Shown piece by piece: positions 17,201 through 24,000 of a stretch of DNA of 25,472 bases. The stretch covers positions 1 to 25,472 of the IMG/VR virus record IMGVR_UViG_3300046009_004287. One strand, 5' to 3'. The notes beneath the pieces were generated by a model. The model saw nothing but the letters and a program-made list of their open reading frames with translations. It did no database searches and was not told the DNA's origin. Position numbers and translations under genes: made by a program. The stretch's first letter is position 1. Each line of letters opens with the position of its first letter. This DNA comes from a virus.

Positions 17201-20147
17201 TTTGAAAACAGGACAATCCTTTGTAGAAGGTTGTTCTGTTTGGATCTCCAAGAGTATTAGCCCTAGCAGCACATTCCTGATAAGTGTACCCATCAAGACA
17301 TGCACACTTTACATTATTTCCACCAGGTTCTGGATCTGGACAATCCTCACAGCATGCACCAGAATTATCAAAATTAGCACATCCATAACATCCTCCAAGA
17401 CCTATAGGTATTGTATTAGTTGTATAACTAGCACCATCCCAATCTGGATTTTGATTGAATATGTAGGATCTTATAGTAGCATTTCCTAAAAAGTAGGTTA
17501 TGTGATCCTGTATTATATTTTCCCAATCCGCTTGATCTTCCTCGCAGAGACATTTACATGGAAGTTCAACACCGCCAGCATTAAGTGTCGCTTTATGAGT
17601 AAAGGTACATTCTCCAATTCCACATTGTGAATATTGTTGACAGTCCTCCAAACTTTTAAATGATGGTGCTTGTGAAGAGGGAAAAGACTGCGCTATACAA
17701 CTACCGGATCCAGGACAGACATACCACAAAGAATCTTCCTGACAAGACAATACACAAGAAACCCGATCACTAAAATCTCCATCCTTACAATCCAAATATT
17801 TGGGTGGAAACCCAGGTTCTAGGCCCCGGTAGTACGATGTGCACTTTCCCCCGTCGCATGTCCAGCACTGACAAAAGCTGGCGGGAGGACACCCAAAGCA
17901 GCAGCTGTCTATAAATGATTGTTCCGGTTCACACTCTTCAGAGCAAAAACCATTTACACAACACGCACTATCGCAATCTGAACACTCTACTCCAGAGAAA
18001 GCTTGCAATGAACTACTAGATCCACCTCCCCCACCCCCGGCACCTCCGCCGGCTCCATTTAGAGGTCCTGGAGTTGTACTACCGGCCGGACCAGCTCCAA
18101 CTCGCGGATATGGATAACAACATGGAAGTAATCTATCAGTAATCCATTGATCTGCTTGTGTAATATACGATGAAACATTGGCAATAAATTGTTGTGCAGA
18201 AGTTTTTCTATCTTGTAAATCTTGTATTACTTGATTGTATTGATTGATGCCTCTTTGTAATACATTATTTTTATACTTTGTAATATTTCTATCTAAATTA
18301 TAAAATTCACCTATTGTTTGTTTTAACCATACATTGGGATTAAAGAATGAGGATGGAGTTCCTCCATCTAAAACCCCAGCTGGCGTTTTGATGTTTGGGC
18401 TATCTAAATTTACAGAAAGAGTTAATCCGTGTTGAATACACTCATTTTCTTTATCGTAATCTAGTAAATCAGTAAACGAACCGGCCGCGACAACCCTATA
18501 TTCTTCGTTTCCTTTATAGATTCCATTCTCACCAAAAAGAAAATTATAAACATCACCACTAATTCCTAATTGTGCTGGATTTATACAACCAAGATTTCCG
18601 GTAAATCCACAAGCAGATCCAATAGATTGCAAGGACTCTAATTGTTGTTTATCCTTTATTCCATAATCAAAACCATTGAAGCAGCAAACCACACAACGGT
18701 ATACTTCCCACCGTCGTTTAAGATTTTTCATTTTTACAAATTCTTTTCTCTTATCTTCCAATGGTTCTCTAATTTTAGTTTGAATTAGATGAAGTTTTTT
18801 AATTTCTAGTTCGGTGATATCAAATTGGGGTTGCCATGCGATATTTGACCATCTGGAATCTTCTTTTCTATCAACATAATCCCACCAAACTATTTTTGGA
18901 TTATCAGGTTTTGCTCCAAACCCTCTGTCTGCAGAATAATGTATTCCACTTTCAAATGGATTATTTAAAGTATTTAATTCGTAAAATCCCCAAACCGAAT
19001 CCGTTGCTAATCGTGAGGGTTTTGTTATTTTCTTTTTTTTGTTTAAAATTGATCCAGTATCAACATCTTCTGGTATTAATTTATATTGTTCAACGTGATT
19101 TACTTTGGCAAAATCTCTATGATAATCGTAATCTACTATTGAATAGGTAAACCCTTCAATCGAACTCATAAAATCAAAGTAAGGATCATTATAATTTGGT
19201 TTTTGTGAGATGTAGTGAGAGTAAAATGCTCTGCTATTTGTTAGAGAAAGTAAATCATTTTGATTTGTGATGGATACCGAAATTACTCTGCTTAATTTTT
19301 GTTCTGGACCCTGGAGATCGTCAGTATTAAGATCGAAGGTTGGTGGACTTTCATTTTCAGATTGTTCCTGTAGAATTTTTTCTATAGATTTAAAGTGCCA
19401 TCCGTCTCTATCTTGCCAGAAACAAAAATTAACAGCATTTGTGTTTATTTTAGAAACAGAATAGTTTGTCACAAACTTTATCAAAGACATTATATCGATC
19501 TGTCCCTGATTGACTCCGGTTGGATAGCTAATATCTTTATGCTTTAACCAAATACCATTTTTTGTTCCTTCTATTTCTACTGGACTTAATCCTAATTTTA
19601 AGGAAAGTTCATTTATAAGACCTGGTATTTTATTTTGATTTGAACCAGATTGTTCTTCCTCATCCGAACCAATTGAAATATATCCAATAAAGTCTTTATC
19701 TAGATTTAAAAATGAAGTACTGAATATTTTATCAAAAAATTCAGAAGACATGAATTCCATTCTATAAACAATATGCTTATCTGCAACCCCATATCTTAAT
19801 TCATTTACATTTGCAAAATCATTTATAATTTTAGAGGAAACAATTGTGAACTTCAATTCAACTGGACTTTGGTTTACTGGAAGATCGATATAACCAAACT
19901 TTATTATTATCTTCTCACCACCAACGATATTCATTTGACCTACCCAGTCATTTCTATCCACAACTTCAATATAACCAGTCATATAACCAGTGGAAAGATT
20001 TTCTTCAAAACTCAAAACCTTCAACATACTTTCACCAGAACCACTGGTTTCTGCTGAAACTATATGAAAAATTTCTTCATCTTTTTCTATTGCGATAGAA
20101 CTAAGAGCGGATATGAACTGATTTGGGTTATCTGTTATTTGCGGCAT
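14217..20147 (-). CDS. Giant baseplate hub protein: gp27-like ends around a very large cysteine-rich insert
   Basis: This 1976-residue protein begins three bases after gp53 (GAGAG upstream). Residues 1-310 resemble the gp27-type hub fold: 'VLSFEENLSTGYMTGYIEVVDRN', 'GGEKIIIKF', 'YRMEFMSSEFFDK', 'NFCFWQDRDGWHFKSI'. The last 110 residues ('SIPKVGMLIKT', 'GKWLITAIKHLFHKD', 'MVLVLNRDTAE') look like the closing hub strands. Between them are helical, possibly coiled-coil stretches (447-482, 612-660, 1160-1192), a Gly/Ser linker (696-714), Cys-rich blocks (720-870, 920-1075, 1766-1848) and Trp/Tyr-rich sequence (1490-1720). I count about 70 cysteines. T4 gp27 is 391 residues. No lysozyme domain is evident. 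The long proteins called VrlC in cyanophages are a possible comparison. The hub role is fairly sure; the insert's function is unknown. Confidence 0.8.
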   Translation of the reverse strand: MPQITDNPNQFISALSSIAIEKDEEIFHIVSAETSGSGESMLKVLSFEENLSTGYMTGYIEVVDRNDWVGQMNIVGGEKIIIKFGYIDLPVNQSPVELKFTIVSSKIINDFANVNELRYGVADKHIVYRMEFMSSEFFDKIFSTSFLNLDKDFIGYISIGSDEEEQSGSNQNKIPGLINELSLKLGLSPVEIEGTKNGIWLKHKDISYPTGVNQGQIDIMSLIKFVTNYSVSKINTNAVNFCFWQDRDGWHFKSIEKILQEQSENESPPTFDLNTDDLQGPEQKLSRVISVSITNQNDLLSLTNSRAFYSHYISQKPNYNDPYFDFMSSIEGFTYSIVDYDYHRDFAKVNHVEQYKLIPEDVDTGSILNKKKKITKPSRLATDSVWGFYELNTLNNPFESGIHYSADRGFGAKPDNPKIVWWDYVDRKEDSRWSNIAWQPQFDITELEIKKLHLIQTKIREPLEDKRKEFVKMKNLKRRWEVYRCVVCCFNGFDYGIKDKQQLESLQSIGSACGFTGNLGCINPAQLGISGDVYNFLFGENGIYKGNEEYRVVAAGSFTDLLDYDKENECIQHGLTLSVNLDSPNIKTPAGVLDGGTPSSFFNPNVWLKQTIGEFYNLDRNITKYKNNVLQRGINQYNQVIQDLQDRKTSAQQFIANVSSYITQADQWITDRLLPCCYPYPRVGAGPAGSTTPGPLNGAGGGAGGGGGGSSSSLQAFSGVECSDCDSACCVNGFCSEECEPEQSFIDSCCFGCPPASFCQCWTCDGGKCTSYYRGLEPGFPPKYLDCKDGDFSDRVSCVLSCQEDSLWYVCPGSGSCIAQSFPSSQAPSFKSLEDCQQYSQCGIGECTFTHKATLNAGGVELPCKCLCEEDQADWENIIQDHITYFLGNATIRSYIFNQNPDWDGASYTTNTIPIGLGGCYGCANFDNSGACCEDCPDPEPGGNNVKCACLDGYTYQECAARANTLGDPNRTTFYKGLSCFQINYCKGGTGSVQQDNYDLCEEGTGPCLREGCTDTLTGSVFSREPSACVGFNYVDGLGNVPLITLPEGMCRKCNNFVETNADKEFDQINCCNCTANEAKTYSPLPGWVKTCSGEKFMKKLIQYLGSESNWYFNYRYTPGGGSAFSDADDYIGPNDYGDRQTTLDCIANGDCYNVLCFNPLYLEVEKRRAEEEIKVIDAEIKLLEYSRNIFQTNFITTFNQNYEEWWNRKSFFYSKIPGKNVFTDLSTGIPGSIKNGRLTPISTPKSLYNIKTIKRKPIRGSRYELLARNRGVTGANVGSWLYNFFFANSSSGGSRHPYYTQTYDANSFKTQRKLYRNYLYNNSNPYNDFPFTSQYSPANCGNLSSYFTEKSHISLPIDQVLGGNLFSVDQLAPQTQYDLNINTNPSDYSTAYDIFSIGGSSIPPNLKNEQLSSYVRIEFESPIGLESIQDFPDSFVRDAGTEYFLPYLVSLTPGPTGRQTVRNNIAVIGQDPYGFDVAIKKSNVSDEETDKQWAWWDDYRNLNDTSLSNNGMDLWPEVGFETAFPYYTTDPKGWWWNNGWYHGEGGKGNDAFKENVNNYDWYTRSADVDPEYKESAHGSGYLQYSHKRIKPHRSWWSFHIPKNIFIPQDLFHILSVKFGEIENGENSGIIGDLMGYKWKDYVWWYGSDLDRWLRLTPTGRAQLSGLKVLSAISDANRSDYAKVHDSNNIGGAGAGWFYETTMNWMKANFLLYRPGLVTEDVWKYDLSGESDYGMVSPPTMKPNYDLFDNNFSAQFLVFTRKSKICEGFVCANPEAPIGYSGCPQNDPYCNCPCKDKKPKEPEPSYIDLFCKWQELKECELIKTVLGEEYLGCVWSDPDAPCSCICPCQNSKFKEYLEYNRTYSNFWDTPLATPLNRVAQMTQMSAQQMSIMVPYTSIPKVGMLIKTNHYGAISPSLPKQEKNTHGKWLITAIKHLFHKDNSASMVLVLNRDTAERPPEYITPGLEALYKEMVEYG

Positions 20148-20150
20148 ATT

Positions 20151-21086
20151 TTAAACTCTCACATCAATGAACACACTTCTATCTACCCTATCGAGAATAA
20201 TTGCTTCATCGTATAGTCGATATATTGTATTTATAAACTGTGTTTTTGGTATTTTTATTGTAGAAAGTTTATCGTTTCTTTTGTTTTCAAAATCTCGATT
20301 AGTCTCTACTGTAATTCCAGCGTTTCTTAAAATTGCAGAGGAAATTATGTATAAAAATAAAACAGTATTATATAAAGTTGTGGTATTCGTATACGGAAGA
20401 TTTGTGGTTATCTCACTGTCGCTATCTGCAATTAAAGTAGTCAATTCATTGGTTGATCTATTAATTATTCTGTATGGATTTACTATATTTTTATTTTGAT
20501 CGTAGAATCTATAAGGAAGAATTAATTCAGATTCTACTCGTGCAATTCTTCCTGCTGGTGTATTACTCACTAAAGAAAATCCATTTTCAGATGGTCTAAG
20601 AATTATAAAATAATTATTAGCAGAAAAAGAACCACTGACTGCTGAAATTAATGTATTTCTTAAAATTTTATCATAATTCGATTCAACTCTACCCCAAACA
20701 GTAGTATCTAAATTTCTACCAGTTGAATCTGTCTTGACCACTATGTCGTTTACTTGTGCATTTTGCATGTTGTAAGTATAGAGAGCAGTTCCACTATAGA
20801 TATTTGATAATTCTGTATTGAAACTAGTATATTCTGTGGGCCAATCTTTATTGGGATTAATTATTTGATTTGCCATGAATATGAGTGGAGAATACATGCT
20901 ATCTCCATATATTTTTCTTGAAACATCCTCTGGTTTGTCTCCACCAGAAATGATATATGTGTCATATAATTGATATTCATTAAGTGTCGATTGAGAAAAT
21001 GAAACCTTTCTGAATATATCAACGACCTCTATTGTATTATCATTCTGAAAGGTGTAATTTATTTTAGGATATCTTTTAAATATCAT
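20151..21086 (-). CDS. 53: Baseplate wedge protein gp53
   Basis: This 311-residue protein has the gp53 N-terminal signature: 'YPKINYTFQ', 'VVDIFRKVSF', 'YDTYIISGGDKPEDVSRKIYGDSMYSPLIFMANQIINPNKDWP' (split, about 41-83). The conserved core '..G.rPEdvA...YGd..y.WlilllN.iidP..dWP' is what I recognise. In T4, gp53 is a wedge subunit that helps join wedges around the hub and carries a LysM-like fold. T4 gp53 is about 196 residues; here an extra 100-residue C-terminal part is present ('LYNTVLFLYIISSAILR', 'RLYDEAIILDRVDRSVFIDVRV'). The start is supported by AGGAAA nine bases upstream. It lies 18 bases after the gp48/54-like gene and three before the hub gene. Confidence 0.88.
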   Translation of the reverse strand: MIFKRYPKINYTFQNDNTIEVVDIFRKVSFSQSTLNEYQLYDTYIISGGDKPEDVSRKIYGDSMYSPLIFMANQIINPNKDWPTEYTSFNTELSNIYSGTALYTYNMQNAQVNDIVVKTDSTGRNLDTTVWGRVESNYDKILRNTLISAVSGSFSANNYFIILRPSENGFSLVSNTPAGRIARVESELILPYRFYDQNKNIVNPYRIINRSTNELTTLIADSDSEITTNLPYTNTTTLYNTVLFLYIISSAILRNAGITVETNRDFENKRNDKLSTIKIPKTQFINTIYRLYDEAIILDRVDRSVFIDVRV

Positions 21087-21104
21087 TGTTGTTTCCTATA
21101 AATT

Positions 21105-21968
21105 TTAATAGAAAGAAGAGGATCGTGATTCGATCTCCTTCGAATATGCCTTCGCCTTTCTCATGTTTGGTTCTAATTCTACAAATTCCAGCGTAACAGA
21201 TTGAGCAAGCGGCCTTACTTTTCCTTGACTTCCTACACCATATGCACCCTTGAACGCGGTTTTATTTATTGTGACCGCAGATAATAGACACAATTGGGGT
21301 TGATTGTTCCAATATGTGTCATATTTTAAACTATCTGCAGGCCCAATACCAATTCTCCAAAGCGGAGGGTGACGCATTTTATATGCATATGGATATATAA
21401 GTGTAGTTGGTAATTGATATGCCTGAAATGCATCACATACATCGGATGCTGCTTCAGAATCACCCTCACTCAAAGCAGGCATTAAAAGTCTAAAAGTAAA
21501 GACTCTCTTGGATACTCCTATAAATTTTGTATCAGATAAATCCAAATCCTGTAGGACACTTCCCAAAAATAAATCATTCATTTCGCTCACGGCAAATTGA
21601 ACTAGTTCGTTAAAAGCCCACCCCGCAGCAAGTCCAACTGCAATTTCGGGTTGACCAGCAGCTGCGGCCACAAGAGCCCCTGTACCTGCCCAGTTTGAAA
21701 AAGTTTTAACTGGATCTGCTAGTGTATCGTTTCCTTTTCTGTCTGTTGCATAGTGAACATTTGAATATGTGGAAAGATCAGTAGGTGCGGGAACGGATAT
21801 GGATGCCAATCTGGGAGTTGAAAATGTCGGAGGTGATCCGGGGGGAGAATTATTTGCTCGTAGAAGAGAATTATTGGTGTATTCATGGGCATAGAACTTC
21901 AGCCACAATGGAACTTGTTTCTGCAATGCTGGATTTTTAGGATATACATAATCTCCCTGTATTGGCAT
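21105..21968 (-). CDS. Baseplate tail-tube cap/initiator, gp48/gp54-like
   Basis: This 287-residue protein is the first gene of the minus array, starting after GAGGAG (21985-21980). The diagnostic part is 'GVSKRVFTFRLLMPALSEGDSEAASDVCDAFQAYQLPTTLIYP' (split, about 151-193), matching the 'kRtF.F...L.P.t..E...i..I...f.....P' pattern of T4 gp48 and gp54, the tube-fold proteins that cap the baseplate centre and start the tail tube. The end, 'VTLEFVELEPNMRKAKAYSKEI', also fits. Residues about 94-128 form an Ala/Gly-rich hydrophobic segment, as in gp48/54 relatives whose middle part is helical. Which of gp48 or gp54 it represents cannot be decided. Its neighbours gp53 and hub agree with a central baseplate role. 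Confidence 0.75.
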   Translation of the reverse strand: MPIQGDYVYPKNPALQKQVPLWLKFYAHEYTNNSLLRANNSPPGSPPTFSTPRLASISVPAPTDLSTYSNVHYATDRKGNDTLADPVKTFSNWAGTGALVAAAAGQPEIAVGLAAGWAFNELVQFAVSEMNDLFLGSVLQDLDLSDTKFIGVSKRVFTFRLLMPALSEGDSEAASDVCDAFQAYQLPTTLIYPYAYKMRHPPLWRIGIGPADSLKYDTYWNNQPQLCLLSAVTINKTAFKGAYGVGSQGKVRPLAQSVTLEFVELEPNMRKAKAYSKEIESRSSSFY

Positions 21969-21997
21969 TTTTATTTTAACTCCTCATAGATAGTTAT
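21969..21997. other. 29-base divergent intergenic region
   Basis: Only 29 bases separate the ATG codons of the two divergent gene blocks. The minus-strand gene has GAGGAG here as its ribosome binding site. The plus-strand gp4 gene has no recognisable ribosome binding site. There is no room for two promoters, so at least one promoter must lie inside the opposite gene. A weak TTGTTT/TAGGAT pair (21915-21920 and 21938-21943, 17-base spacer) inside the gp48/54-like gene could serve the plus strand, but the match is poor. Confidence 0.5.
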
Positions 21998-22429
21998 ATG
22001 GCATATAAGACGAAATATATCCCAACTAATCCCACCAAATATGTAGGTGATATTAATTTAATTTGTTGCCGTTCTCTCTGGGAAAGGAAATTTTGTAAAT
22101 ACCTAGACACCAATAAGAATGTTGTAAGGTGGTCATTCGAAAGTATCAAAATACCATATGTTTCTCCTATAGATAATAAAATTAAAAATTACATACCAGA
22201 TTTTATAGTAGAAACACGAAATAAAGACGGATCTATTGAAACTAAAATCGTAGAAATCAAACCAAAAAAACAAACACTAGAACCTGTAATCGGAAAGAAA
22301 CATAAAAGAACACTATTAAATGAATCGTTGACTTATCAAGTCAATAAGGCAAAATGGGAGTCGGCTATGAAATTTTGTGAAAAAAATAATATAAAGTTTA
22401 AAATTATAACTGAGGAGGATTTGTTCTAA
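21998..22429 (+). CDS. 4: Head completion nuclease, gp4-like
   Basis: This 143-residue protein matches T4 gp4 (also called gp50/65), a late head-completion protein with a restriction-endonuclease-like fold thought to trim DNA before tail joining. Seen: 'YIPTNPTKYVGDINLICCRSLWERKF' (split, 7-32), then 'YIPDFIVE' (65-72) and 'IVEIKPKKQTLEP' (84-96). The candidate PD-(D/E)xK residues are E29, D68, E86 and K88, all present, so the protein looks catalytically intact. The end, 'AKWESAMKFCEKNNIKFKIITEEDL', is the usual closing helix and strand. It starts the plus-strand cluster and overlaps the next gene by one base (TAATG). No good ribosome binding site is visible. Confidence 0.9.
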   Translation: MAYKTKYIPTNPTKYVGDINLICCRSLWERKFCKYLDTNKNVVRWSFESIKIPYVSPIDNKIKNYIPDFIVETRNKDGSIETKIVEIKPKKQTLEPVIGKKHKRTLLNESLTYQVNKAKWESAMKFCEKNNIKFKIITEEDLF

Positions 22430-23064
22430 TGGATAGAACCGCTAAAAGCATAACCGACTATAGAGCTAAAATTGCACAATATGGTGGCCCCCAGATACCA
22501 AGTAGATATAAAGTTTCTTTTTCATTTAGAGGTGTAGATGAAATTAAAACATATTATCCAGAAAGTATATCTCTTCCGGCTAGAGCATTCAATGTTACTC
22601 CATTTTCTTATTGGGGTCCAGACTACCTAATACCATCAAAACGAGACTACGGTGAATGTGCAATGTCATTCATTATAATGCAAGACTGGGAAGAACGAAG
22701 ATATTTTGAAAAATGGATGGATAATGTAATTACTGTAAAGGGAAGGGGAGGTCGAACTCCAGGTCTTACCAGTAGTTCATTTGGAAGTCTTTTTGGCATC
22801 ATTCCTGACGTATTTCCATCTCAAGCAGGAACAAGCGACGTTAATCAATCAGAATATCCAGACATAGCAATGCCTTATGAAAAGTTTGCAGGAACTATTG
22901 GTATTCAATGTTTGAATACAGAACATAATAAAGGCCCAAATGCAATATTCACTCTACATGATGCATACCCAACAACAATAACAACCACAAATTTGGCCGC
23001 CGAAGCAAATTCTTATGGAACATTTGTTGTTGTTTTTAGCTTTAGATATTATACAATGATATAA
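22429..23064 (+). CDS. Tail-tube-fold protein (gp19/gp54-like)
   Basis: This 211-residue protein starts in a TAATG overlap with gp4, with a strong AGGAGG at 22413-22418 inside the end of gp4. The sequence reads as a tail tube fold: 'IPSRYKVSFSFRGVDEIKTYYPESISLPARAFN' (split, about 22-54), 'SKRDYGECAMSFIIMQDWEERRYFEKWMDNV' (69-99), and final strands 'GTIGIQCLN...AIFTLHDAYPTTI' and 'TFVVVFSFRYYTM'. T4 gp19 (tube) is 163 residues, and gp48/gp54 use the same fold. Its place among baseplate and hub-assembly genes, away from any sheath gene in the window, makes a baseplate tube-initiator (gp54 role) as likely as the main tube subunit. The function is tail-tube structure either way. Confidence 0.75.
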   Translation: MDRTAKSITDYRAKIAQYGGPQIPSRYKVSFSFRGVDEIKTYYPESISLPARAFNVTPFSYWGPDYLIPSKRDYGECAMSFIIMQDWEERRYFEKWMDNVITVKGRGGRTPGLTSSSFGSLFGIIPDVFPSQAGTSDVNQSEYPDIAMPYEKFAGTIGIQCLNTEHNKGPNAIFTLHDAYPTTITTTNLAAEANSYGTFVVVFSFRYYTMI

Positions 23065-23074
23065 GGAGATTTGA

Positions 23075-23785
23075 ATGCCACTTGTTGATATGTTAAAAAC
23101 CACATTACCAAAATATTCAGAAACGATTCCGTCAACTGGTAAGAAAATTTACTATAGACCATTTTTAGTAAAAGAAGAAAAAACACTATTGATGGCGCAA
23201 GAAGTCGGGGATGAAGAGAGTGTCTTATTGGCAATAAAGGAAATAATAGAATCTTGCTTTCCCGATATAAAGGATGCATCAAAAATACCATTATTTGATT
23301 TAGAATACCTCTTTTTAAAATTAAGAGCGAAATCTGTAATGGAAATTGCAAATCCAATTTTAATATGTCCAGATACAAAGGAAAAGGTTAAATTAGTCAT
23401 AAATCTAAACAACATAAAAGTTAAGACCGATAAAACTCATACAACTGAATTACAAATATCGAATGACATAATAATTGGAATGAAATATCCATCCTTGAGT
23501 ACTCTGTTGGAGAAAAATTTAAATTCAGCAAGTCTGATGGATTTCTATGAAATGGCAATAAACTGTATAAAGTTTGTACAAACAAAAGAGGAAAAGATAG
23601 AAACCGATAGTCTTTCAAAAGAAGAAGTCAAAGCATTCGTTGATTCAATGACAAAACCTCAATTTGATAAAATCATAGAGTTCTTTGCAACTATGCCCAG
23701 AATAGAAGAAGAAATAGAATATAAAACTTCGGACGGAGTTACTAGAAAGGTTTTACTGAAAGGAATAAAGGATTTTTTCGAATAA
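23075..23785 (+). CDS. 26: gp26-like baseplate hub assembly / tail chaperone-type protein
   Basis: This 236-residue protein has an excellent ribosome binding site (AAGGAG, six bases before ATG). It belongs to the T4 gp26-type baseplate family: 'KKIYYRPFLVKEEKTLLMAQE' (split, 23-43), 'AIKEIIESCFPD' (53-64), 'IPLFDLEYLFLKLRAKSVMEIA' (split, 71-92) and 'ICPDTKEKVKLVINL' (97-111). In T4, gp26 is needed for hub assembly. The C-terminal 60 residues ('LSKEEVKAFVDSMTKPQFDKI', split) form an alpha-helical region. The gene ends with GAT TTT TTC GAA TAA, which contains T TTT TTC, a canonical -1 slippery heptamer. The -1 frame stays open into the next small gene. Its position directly before a tape-measure-like gene is that of lambda gpG, so it may act as a tail assembly chaperone. 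Confidence 0.85.
   Translation: MPLVDMLKTTLPKYSETIPSTGKKIYYRPFLVKEEKTLLMAQEVGDEESVLLAIKEIIESCFPDIKDASKIPLFDLEYLFLKLRAKSVMEIANPILICPDTKEKVKLVINLNNIKVKTDKTHTTELQISNDIIIGMKYPSLSTLLEKNLNSASLMDFYEMAINCIKFVQTKEEKIETDSLSKEEVKAFVDSMTKPQFDKIIEFFATMPRIEEEIEYKTSDGVTRKVLLKGIKDFFE
23773..23779 (+). other. Probable -1 ribosomal frameshift site (T TTT TTC)
   Basis: In the gp26-like frame the codons are GAT TTT TTC GAA TAA, so the heptamer has the X XXY YYZ form with the zero-frame codons TTT and TTC. The zero-frame stop follows one codon later. After a -1 slip the next codon is CGA (23779-23781) and the frame is open for 73 codons to the TGA at 23998-24000. The product would be a 308-residue fusion of gp26-like residues 1-235 with the downstream small protein. 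GCCTCAG, starting six bases after the heptamer, is complementary to CTGAGGC at 23911-23917, a possible stimulatory long-range stem. Confidence 0.6.
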
Positions 23786-23856
23786 GCCTCAGTCATATTT
23801 CATTAGACAATGTTTTTGATATAAATTTCAAATTAACAATTATATTAAAACAGAAC

Positions 23857-24000
23857 ATGTCAGAAATGCAAGAAATGATACCTTGGGAAAGAGACATTTA
23901 TCTTGATATGCTGAGGCGACACATCGAAGACGAGAACTTAAAATTGAAAACTGCAAAAAATGATACAATGACAAGTAACGCATTAAGGAGAAATAGATGA
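23857..24000 (+). CDS. Small protein, probably the -1 frameshift extension of the gp26-like gene
   Basis: The frame from ATG 23857 encodes 47 residues: 'MSEMQEMIPWERDIYLDMLR', then 'RHIEDENLKLK' and a basic end 'NALRRNR'. The same frame is open upstream without an in-frame stop through at least 23779, and no Shine-Dalgarno sequence precedes this ATG, unlike most plus-strand neighbours. Both facts favour production as a C-terminal extension of the gp26-like protein by -1 frameshifting (73 residues beyond the slip). The 'IPWERDIYLDMLRRHIEDE' segment looks like a short amphipathic helix with a Pro-Trp start, as seen in the T-type halves of tail assembly chaperones. The stop overlaps the next ATG (ATGA). 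In lambda-like phages the GT fusion binds the tape measure; the same role is inferred here. Confidence 0.7.
   Translation: MSEMQEMIPWERDIYLDMLRRHIEDENLKLKTAKNDTMTSNALRRNR

Noticed and set aside
14217-20147. Tail lysozyme (gp5-type) domain in the giant hub protein
   Set aside because: I found no recognisable lysozyme catalytic motif or OB-fold signature in the insert, so no enzymatic call is made.
23049-23415. Minus-strand open frames opposite the gp26-like gene
   Set aside because: They are antisense to a strongly recognised plus-strand gene with an excellent ribosome binding site.
23773-23785. The six-T run as a sequencing error that splits one gene
   Set aside because: An error is possible, but the heptamer phase, the nearby zero-frame stop and the gene order fit a genuine frameshift better. 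Comparison with relatives would settle it.
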